Shown: positions 56,563-64,000 of the stretch, in pieces | Numbering within the stretch: position 1 is the first letter of the stretch | How the letters are laid out: every line of letters begins with the position of its first letter | Source: Mortierella alpina | Taxonomy: Eukaryota > Mortierellomycota > Mortierellomycetes > Mortierellales > Mortierellaceae | Direction of reading: 5' to 3' | NCBI GenBank assembly: GCA_029449245.1 | Contig: JANATF010000013.1 | Span: 1,178,001-1,242,000 of the forward strand | Length of the DNA stretch: 64,000 nt | Translations under genes and position numbers: made by a program | The notes under the pieces: generated by a model | What the model was told of the DNA's origin: nothing | Database searches by the model: none | The model's input: the letters and a program-made list of their open reading frames with translations, nothing else

Positions 56563-57544
56563 CACGGCTGTGTTGCGATGCGGAGAATGAGCAGCGACTA
56601 GCGGAGAGTGTGCATGTGCCAGAGACTGAGTGAATGAGACACCGGCCACAATGGCAGGGCGGGAGAGCGAGCGAGCGAGTGAGCAAAGGTGGGTATAGAG
56701 GAGCGACTGGGGAGTGTGGAAGAGAGGGCGGCGTCTAAAAAGGAACGGGCGAGAAGTGTGGGTGAGCAGAGCAGGCACCGAGAGAAGGAAAGGCGGATGC
56801 AGAGTGCAATGAGAGCAGACGGATCCCGCCATGCATCCTGCTCCGATGGGCAAACAGGATTCCGTTGGTATTTCGAGCACTTGGGTACGCGTCTGCGGGC
56901 AGCAATAGCGGCTGAACGTTTATCCCATGTGTGCCTGCCGTGGCTATACCATAAAGCCATAGATCGATAGAGCCTTGGGCAGATGCACCTGTTCGGACCT
57001 GGATCGGACATCGTTTTTGACCCATGCGGACATTCGCAAAGAGCTGTGCCGGGCTCGGCCGTGCAGCATGTCCAAGTGACACTTTATCTGATGTCGACAG
57101 GGTCAAGAAACCCTCTCCGGCCTCAGGTTCCAAAACCGAGATGCCGTAGCCACAGGATCGCCGAACGGATATCATCTGAGTCTATCTTTCCAACATGAAT
57201 CCAAAATAGCATTTAGAGTTGGTGCAGAGTGGGTAAAGGTGAGTGAATCTGCTTGAAGGCTTTGGGAGGCATCCTGCTCAATGGGGCATCGCACTGTGAT
57301 ATCATGCGCGAAGGGGTTTTCTGAAGACATTGACTTGACTTCTTGAGCTGGGCAACGAAAGGCAGGCTCGTGTACTGGAGACTATGCAACTGGGGTTTAT
57401 TGAGAGTGATGCTCGGCTAGCGGACGCTTATGAAGTATGAAGTATGAAGTATGAAGAATGAGATGTCATTGCGTTGCGTGGATGATGGAATGCCGGTGCC
57501 ATATATACAATCGACAGCTTGGCAGGCATCCAAAGTGGTGGAGC
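56563..57544. other. intergenic, nothing supported
   Basis: About 1 kb containing the leader of the F-box/LRR gene and the 3' side of the next gene. A short triplication of 'tatgaag' occurs near 57430-57455. No gene is called. Confidence 0.5.
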
Positions 57545-58473
57545 TCACTGGCGCATTCTCCAGCGCGAAATGGGATAGAGTCTCTGCCGACTGTGGTACA
57601 CATGCTGCCTCACCTCACCCCCGTCACAAGTTGAGGGACCCATGGGCTCCTCTTCAGGGATCGGCTTTGGAATCAGCTCCGACCTCTTCGTTGTCATGTG
57701 CTTGATAAAGTCATGGATGCCCACAATCGGAACCGATCTCGCCAGATCCTCGGCATTCTCCACCAAGATCGCCGTGTCGACTGTGAAGAACGTCCTCGTC
57801 AAGGTCGCTCGTTGGCGATCAATCATAGCCAGACCAGACTGGTCCCTCGAAAGCGTCAGTATGATCTCCGCTACCTCAAATGTGATTTCGTCCGAGTCCG
57901 TGTCCTTGTAAATGATGATCTGGCTCGTCAACCATCGCCGGAACGATGGCTTCATGACATACCCCGGTATCTGGCTCCAGAACGATTGGGCAATGGTCTC
58001 AGCGTACCTCGAATCAAAGTTGGAGCGGATCTGTGACGAGAACTGATTTGGAGTGCCATCCAAGTCTAAGGGGCGCTGCGAGATCTCGGAGGCCTTGAAG
58101 CCAGGAAAGTCCAAAAGCTGGCGCTCAAACTTTCGGTAGAGCCAAGGGTCGGTGATGACATCAAATTCAGAGGGAAGAAAATCGGATTCTTGGGCAAGGG
58201 TCCATAGAAGGGACGTGACAGCTGCGGGGTGATTGCTGGGATCCTTAAAGATGATTGTGCTGTCATCTTCAGGGAACGAGGTGTCCTTTCCAACAAAGAT
58301 GGCACCAGACACAAGGGCGTCGTACTTGGCTTGGACAGCGACGATGGCAACTATTTAGGGAGCAAGCAATTCAAAATGTAAGCTCCAAATAATGTTCGAG
58401 GCGGTACGCTTGCTGATGTTGTCGTCCCTCACGTACCAGAGCAGACGATCAGAAGGAACTTTAGAGCGACCAT
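57545..58473 (-). CDS. secreted protein of unknown function
   Basis: Two exons on the minus strand: 58437-58473 (37 nt) and 57545-58350, intron GTACGT...TAG, in phase; 280 residues. The short first exon encodes MVALKFLLIVCS and joins VAIVAVQA to form a clean signal peptide of about 20 residues. The mature protein (starting KYDALVSGAIFVGKD) is mixed alpha/beta in character, has few cysteines and shows no recognised domain. A TATA box at 58571-58579 supports this start. The alternative upstream frame starting at 58570 does not splice in phase. Confidence 0.7.
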
Positions 58474-58570
58474 TGCAGATAAAAGAATAAGATTCGATTG
58501 CTGATGTGCGGATGGGTGTCAAGCAGGAATGATTCTGTTGATGAGTGGGAAAATTGTTGTGGCCATCCAT

Positions 58571-58579
58571 TTATTTATA
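58571..58579 (-). promoter_or_regulatory. TATA box of the secreted-protein gene
   Basis: TATAAATAA on the minus strand, about 98 bp upstream of the ATG at 58473. Confidence 0.6.
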
Positions 58580-60264
58580 CGGAAAACAAAAAAGACAAAA
58601 AACACCCTGTGCACCGTGAGTAGTGGAGAAGAGTGTATGCAAGTCAAAAAGAAATGGGGCATTGCATAAGTTCGCATCGAGAGTCAGCACTGACCTCAAG
58701 ATGAATTTAATGTTGCAAAGGACACAATGCATATCGTCCTCAGGCTATAGATGTGCGATAGACTAGCGACAGATGAGGGATGTTAGTTGACCAAGGCAGT
58801 ACGGCTGCATGTAAGCGAAACCACACAGAGAGTAGCCGAGACCAGGTTACACTCCGCAACGACGCGCAAAGAGGATGGAGTGAGCATCGCCCCCTTGTCC
58901 CTTGAGTAACAACAAAATGCATGAAATTTTTTCTTTTCCTCTGTGCACTTGTGGTGTTTGCTCTAGCCTGTGAGGACAAGGTGAGAGGTGTGGGAAGCAG
59001 ACGTACATCGACATACATGTAGTATAAGAGGATCATCTTGCTGGCGACTGCCTTTTCATTCCCTCGGCTAATGTACGCAGCCGATGCAAAGAGTGCTTTC
59101 TCTTTTCCCAAACAATGCGACCTACCAAAGCAGTAACCGGATGGTTTATGCCTGCGCGTGGCGCAGAGGGCGTACGTGTGGAAAAATGAGTGAAAAGGTG
59201 CTTGCCTAATATCATCCAAGACTGTGATTGATGGATGGATGCGCCTACTGTATCCTCATTTTACCTTTTGTTGTGAGCAGTTGTGGAATCAGAAAGAAGG
59301 TCGGTGCAGGCCAGATGCCAGCCCAGGAAAGGGTATTCCACGTGCATGCATTCGTTTTTGCTTATGGACAAGTTTTCCTACACTGTGGAGTCGTTAACTT
59401 TCCCACGAACGCTTTGGTCGGTATGGTTCATGCGCATGGATAGTGTGGCCCTTGCATTTTATAAGGCAGTAAACCTGCCAGTGTCTCCTTCGGTTCTTCC
59501 TCAGCTCTGCCCGTGCCGTCTCTGCTTATAAGGCATCTAGCCTTACCCAGTACTCGAGCCTGGACCAGCGTGGCCGCTCTCTTTCAGTTGAATGTTCAGT
59601 GTCGCCTATCTGCGATGAGGGTGTCCCTGTTGGTAAAAATAGTGTCTCTGTCACGTCCATGACGCGCAAAGGGACACGTACAGTACAAGACGAGGATTGG
59701 ATTTAAATGTATTTTGCCTGGATATAACCTCGTTTGCGGCCTTGCGCTGCGTTGGGGCAGGGATCCCGATCAAGGACAGCAACCTTTGCCTATTCCTGTC
59801 TCGCTGGCCGTCTTTCTTTTTCCTTCCTTCTCCGTTCCGCGCACCCTGCATACATACACACACACTCTCGCTCACTTGCCTCTTGCCTTCTCTCTCGGTC
59901 TCTGCTCCTCTCTGTTCATCGCCTATACCAGCAGCGCTTTGCCTTTTGTATTTGTTGTCCGTTTGTTAATACTATAATATGCTGATCCCGCTCTTGACAT
60001 CGGTATGGGAGCACTGTTGCATTACTGACTTGCGGAACACAAAAAAAAAAAGAAAAAAAAAAGAAAGCAAAGCTGGATGTCTTGAGGCGCCATTCTCATC
60101 ACTCAGCTTTCTTGCTTCTTTTGCTTCCCTTGTGCTTATAGCCGGGTGCTATTGCCCGTTGCCAGCAGCAAGGTCTCCGCTATGCGGCAGCATGGATCCC
60201 CAAGGACAGCCTGGTTGCATCACTAGACAGCACCGGCACACGCACTCGCACCAGCCCACAGCCA
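58580..60264. other. intergenic, divergent spacer
   Basis: 1.7 kb between the divergent secreted-protein gene and TAM41. It holds A-rich runs at about 60040-60066 and CT-rich sequence at about 59810-59920, probably part of the TAM41 promoter or leader. A 159-codon minus-strand frame at 58740-59219 has no recognisable features. Confidence 0.45.
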
Positions 60265-62149
60265 ATGGCCTCATCACACAGACATCTAGATCAGAGGCGT
60301 CATCTTCACAGCAGCCCCATCCACAGTGTCGGGACTGCTGCTGCTGCTGTCAGCCACGCTGTCGAGAACAGTATGCCCCCACCCCCACTGCCCAATAACA
60401 AGAGCCATCACTCCAACAAGACCGTCCGGACCACGACTGTCCGACCTCGTCGGCCCAACTACATTCGCGATTTCGAGGTGCCTCCAGACATGTCGCGACT
60501 GCCACCCAAGTTTGGAGACAACCAGCATATCGACATCGATGATGCCATGTGGGAGCAGCTCAAGTCTGTCGTGGACTCGATCCATCACAAGGCCCCGATC
60601 CGTTATGCCTTCGCTTACGGATCGGGTGTGTTTGCGCAGAAGGGATATGACGGCAAGGTGAGCAAGCGATTTATATTTGATTCTTAGTGCATCGACAGCC
60701 ATAGGCGAGTTTTTTTTTGTCGGTTGGAATGGTTTTTTTTGGGCATGGTGTGCGTCTGTGTGAAGGAAAAGAAGGTCCTCGTGCCAAAGAGAACAGCTAT
60801 TTTGTAGACAGATCGGATCAGAAGGGCGGGACGGAGCTGCAGCAAGGGAATGCTGGAAGGAGGGCAGGAGCGTGGTATGAGAGCCCTGCCCCCTTGTACT
60901 TTATTAATCATTCCCCACACAAAAGTGAAAAGAGTGAACCCAAGAAAAAGGAAAAAAAATCGCTCATCTTCGTATCGCATGTTGAGGCAATTGTTATTCT
61001 TTTTACTTTCAACGCTGCCCTTGGCTCTTGCAACTGACATGCGCCGTCTTTCTTTGGTGCGCTCATGGTATAGAAAAAACCAATGGTCGACTTTATCTTT
61101 GGCGTGTCGCATCCTCAGCACTGGCATTCCCTCAACATTCAGGCAAATCCGCACCATTACTCGATGCTTGGCAAGTTCGGAAGCAAAGCGGTTGCCACGA
61201 TGCAGGAGGGCTTTGGAGCAGGAGTGTACTTTAACCCCTTTGTGGAGATTAACGGCATGGTAAGGAGCCTTTGTCTGTCCCCTTTTCATTTTGTCTCTGT
61301 GCAAGTTAACGTCTTTTTATTAACATCCTGTACCAACGCATATAGTCGGTCAAGTATGGAGTTGTGTCTATCGATACCCTGTGCAATGATCTGCTGAACT
61401 GGGAAACTATGTATCTCTCGGGACGTCTTCACAAGCCCGTATGTAGTGTTGTGATGAGCGCGCACGGATGCTAGTATGCAACAGGCCGAGCCATGCTGAT
61501 GTTGACGCTGAAAGCTCTTTATCTCTGTTTGCCATTTTGGAACGCTTAGGTCAAGATTTTGCTTGACGACCCACGGACAAGGCTCTCTAACCAAGTCAAC
61601 TTGTTCAACGCCACACGAGTTGCGCTACTCTCGCTGCCTCAAAAATTCACATCCGAGGAGCTATTTACCAAGATCGCAGGACTTTCATACTTGGGCGACT
61701 TCCGGATGAGCATTGGCGAGAATCCACACAAGGTCCAAAACATTGTCACTGCACAACTCTCGCAGTTTCATCGTCTTTACGACCCTCTGCTCGCAAACCT
61801 GAACAACGTCACGACTTTGCGGGAGGGCTTCCTTGAGCAGGACGTCAGCCCATTGGTCCGATCCCGCACGTTCCAGAAACTGCCGCCCATGCTGAAGCGA
61901 GGTGTCTTGTACCGTTACCACTCTGCGCTGTCCAAGGCCGGAGTAGAGATCGTCAAGGACGAAGGGCAGGAGATTCAGTCTGTGGCAACAGCACCGGATT
62001 TGGACAAGTATCTGGCAAAGACGATTCACTCTATTGTCCAGATCCCAGCTATGAGCCAGTCGATCAAGGGCATTGCAACGGCAGGCATCATGAAGACTGG
62101 ACAGTATGGAATGCAGAAGCTCGGCAAGTGGTGGGGCCGCGCCAAGTAA
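60265..62149 (+). CDS. TAM41: mitochondrial phosphatidate cytidylyltransferase (CDP-diacylglycerol synthase) TAM41
   Basis: Four exons: 60265-60657, 61074-61259, 61346-61438 and 61550-62149. All are GT-AG and phase 0, giving 423 residues. TAM41 makes CDP-diacylglycerol on the matrix side of the inner mitochondrial membrane, the first committed step to cardiolipin. Visible family motifs are FAYGSGVFAQ (nucleotide-binding loop), PMVDFIFGV with a metal-binding Asp, and HSLNIQANPHHYS. YGVVSIDTLCNDLLNWETMY follows, and the conserved end is IKGIATAGIMKTGQYG. The first ~35 residues are rich in Arg, His and Ser without acidic residues until Asp9, fitting a mitochondrial targeting sequence. The start could lie further upstream; the core is certain. 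Confidence 0.95.
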
Positions 62150-62364
62150 AGATGTATAGAATTGGCAAGGGCGCCTACCTACTTCTTATTACCGCGTTGA
62201 CAGCGACTCTCCCTTGGCGCAGAAAAGAGCACTTAGACAAATGAACTGTACTGTACTATTGGATGCGTCGTATTTTAATCAGCAAAACTTATATCGGTTT
62301 GTGAAGATGCAATGGAATAGAAGTGTCTTCGAGCTATGCGAGTGTGTGATAAGGGAGGTGCATA

Positions 62365-63624
62365 TTATCCGATCCACTCATTTAGGATGTGAACGAGATC
62401 CACACATGCATCAAACGTCTCCAGCACCTTTTCCAGAAACCCCTCGCCGACAACTTCTTCGTCCGTGAAATGTCTTCCCACCGCAAAACATTTCCGCTTC
62501 AAATACTCAATCATTTCATGGTCCTTGTCGTAACCAGCAGGACCAGTCTTGAGTTGTGAGGAGCCAGGTCTCAGTGCATCGACGCCCGTCCGTCCGTTCG
62601 TGACCGCTTTGATGGCGTCTGTTTCCAGAATGGCCTTGAAGCGAGCCGAGTGGTTCACGAGTCCTTGACGAATGCGGCTCAAAACGGGGCCTGAGGGGTC
62701 CCAGACACCGCAACCGGCAAACGTTTCGCCACCGGATGAAGTTCCAAAGTAATAGCCGGCTGCGATAGACTTTTTGCCTCCACGCGAGAAATGGCAAGCG
62801 AGCTGACTCTTGTACGGACTCTTGTCGTTTGAAAACCTGATATCGCGATAGATCCGCATCATGGATTCCTTGGGCTCTTGGTCCATCACATCCGGATCAG
62901 CTTCTAGCAGCCCCTCCTTGACCATGCGAATAAAATCCATGAAGTCCGCTTTGGCTTGATCACACCGATCCTGATTCAGCATCATGTATTCGCGATCATT
63001 GTTGAGTTTCAGATCCCGGATGAACTCGAGTGTTTCTGGCTGGATCGCATCCGCAAAGGGTCCATTCTTGGGATGTGGGATCTGAAGGGGCGAGATTTGG
63101 AAAGTCTTTGTTGGAACGACTTTTAGACTGGCGTTCTTTTTTGCTGCGGGCTTTTTTGCGGTTGACTTTTTGGCATTAGTGGTGGTGGTGGTGGATTTAT
63201 TGACGGTTGAGGTCGAGGTTCTGTTTTTCGTTTTACGAGTGTTGACGTAACTGGTGTCCTCGAAATCATCATCTACGCTCTCGGCCTCGTCATTGTCGTC
63301 GTCGTCGCTGCCGTCCTCGTCCTTGTAGTTGTCTTCTTGATGATCACCATCGTCGCTGCTGCTGTCTTCTGTATCCTGCCTCTCGCCTTCGCTTTCGCTC
63401 AGTGCCTGCTTTGTTCGCTTGCGGGACCCTCCGCTTGGAGCTGCCTGTCGCTTGACTGGGCTCTTTGAAGGTGCAGCGGCGGCAGCAGCAGTGGATTTTT
63501 TGGCAGGAATGCGCTTCATTGTGGGTCCTGCATCGTCCTTTGCTCTCTTGGTTGTGGGTTTGGGTTTGTTGATCCCTGCTGTTGAACGTGTGGGTCGGCT
63601 GCTGGATGTGCTTGATGGCGACAT
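62365..63624 (-). CDS. DUF2461-family protein with charged N-terminal extension
   Basis: Single exon on the minus strand, 419 residues from ATG 63624, the first ATG in the frame. Residues 1 to about 175 are low complexity: Ser/Thr-rich, then Lys/Ala-rich nuclear-localisation-like clusters, then an acidic run (DDGDHQEDNYKDEDGSDDDD). The C-terminal ~230 residues are the DUF2461 domain (TIGR02453), with FIRDLKLNNDREYM, IYRDIRFSNDKSPYKSQLA, AGYYFGTSSGGETFAGCGVW and ALRPGSSQLKTGPAGYDKDH. The biochemical function of this family is unknown. The N-terminal extension suggests a nuclear location, by inference. It converges with TAM41 across a 215-bp spacer. Confidence 0.92.
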   Translation of the reverse strand: MSPSSTSSSRPTRSTAGINKPKPTTKRAKDDAGPTMKRIPAKKSTAAAAAAPSKSPVKRQAAPSGGSRKRTKQALSESEGERQDTEDSSSDDGDHQEDNYKDEDGSDDDDNDEAESVDDDFEDTSYVNTRKTKNRTSTSTVNKSTTTTTNAKKSTAKKPAAKKNASLKVVPTKTFQISPLQIPHPKNGPFADAIQPETLEFIRDLKLNNDREYMMLNQDRCDQAKADFMDFIRMVKEGLLEADPDVMDQEPKESMMRIYRDIRFSNDKSPYKSQLACHFSRGGKKSIAAGYYFGTSSGGETFAGCGVWDPSGPVLSRIRQGLVNHSARFKAILETDAIKAVTNGRTGVDALRPGSSQLKTGPAGYDKDHEMIEYLKRKCFAVGRHFTDEEVVGEGFLEKVLETFDACVDLVHILNEWIG

Positions 63625-63660
63625 GGCTGCGGAATGAAATTTCGAGTTCTTGAATGGTAG

Positions 63661-64000
63661 TGCCAATTTTTTTTAACGGCGAAAGTGCGACAGGGTTCAA
63701 GTTTGGCTGCCCTTAAATACACGCGCACTCGCGTTCGCCTACTGTTACCTACTATCAAAATACAATTTGCCGACGAAATCGAGCTTCCTGGCGCAACATG
63801 CATTCGCATTCTCACCATCGAGTTGAACGCACGCGAATTCCACCCCAACTCTGTCCTTGACGAGAGACCTTTTGACAAACTCCTGAAGATAATTGCTTCC
63901 TGCATTATCAGTCACTCAGACCCTCTTCTCTCAGAAGAGGCGACCAGCGACTGTGACCCCAAGCAGCCCGCAGAGGCAAGGAACCCGCGTAATCCAGACC
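63661..64000 (+). CDS. partial open frame running off the window, unknown protein
   Basis: One frame stays open from 63661 to the end (113 codons) without an ATG, so it would be an exon of a gene continuing to the right. The product includes IKIQFADEIELPGATCIRIL and LNAREFHPNSVLDERPFDK, which read like ordinary protein. The family is not recognised. It starts within 40 bp of the divergent DUF2461 start, so the two may share a promoter or this frame may begin further in after a splice site. Confidence 0.4.

Overview
The window looks like nuclear DNA of a filamentous fungus. Genes carry short GT-AG introns, TATA boxes lie about 100-180 bp upstream of several starts, and F-box/leucine-rich-repeat (LRR) genes are numerous. 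ATP-citrate lyase is a single polypeptide, which argues against an ascomycete. I infer an early-diverging, Mortierella-like fungus; this rests on gene content and was not tested by a search.

Layout. 1-620 is a 66-bp tandem repeat. 4.4-7.3 kb holds a TMEM198/DUF4203 membrane protein and a dienelactone-hydrolase-family enzyme. 7.4-10.5 kb holds an F-box/LRR relic, a degraded fragment and a small cysteine-rich secreted protein. 11.2-20.6 kb has two paralogous F-box/LRR genes separated by a hAT transposon with terminal inverted repeats of about 0.65 kb and a transposase broken by a stop codon. 20.7-23.7 kb and 37.0-41.9 kb are mirror-image copies of one head-to-head pair of small secreted six-cysteine genes. 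Between them lie ATP-citrate lyase, a seven-exon coiled-coil gene with two C-terminal PPxY motifs, and another F-box/LRR gene. A gene with two WGR domains and two GC-AG introns sits inside the second copy.

42.6-47.0 kb holds the most striking gene. Four phase-compatible exons on the minus strand encode about 1357 residues: an XPG/FEN1-type nuclease domain at the N terminus and a complete Fanzor/TnpB-type RuvC nuclease (three catalytic acidic residues plus zinc finger) at the C terminus.

50.8-64 kb contains a low-complexity unknown protein, two tandem F-box/LRR genes, a secreted unknown, the mitochondrial CDP-diacylglycerol synthase TAM41, a DUF2461 protein and an open frame running off the right edge.

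The metabolic genes (ATP-citrate lyase, TAM41) are core lipid metabolism. The F-box/LRR genes, secreted cysteine-rich proteins, hAT element, MITE-like element and XPG-Fanzor gene form the accessory part. Exon boundaries were worked out by hand from splice consensus, reading phase and family motifs; none is confirmed by transcripts.
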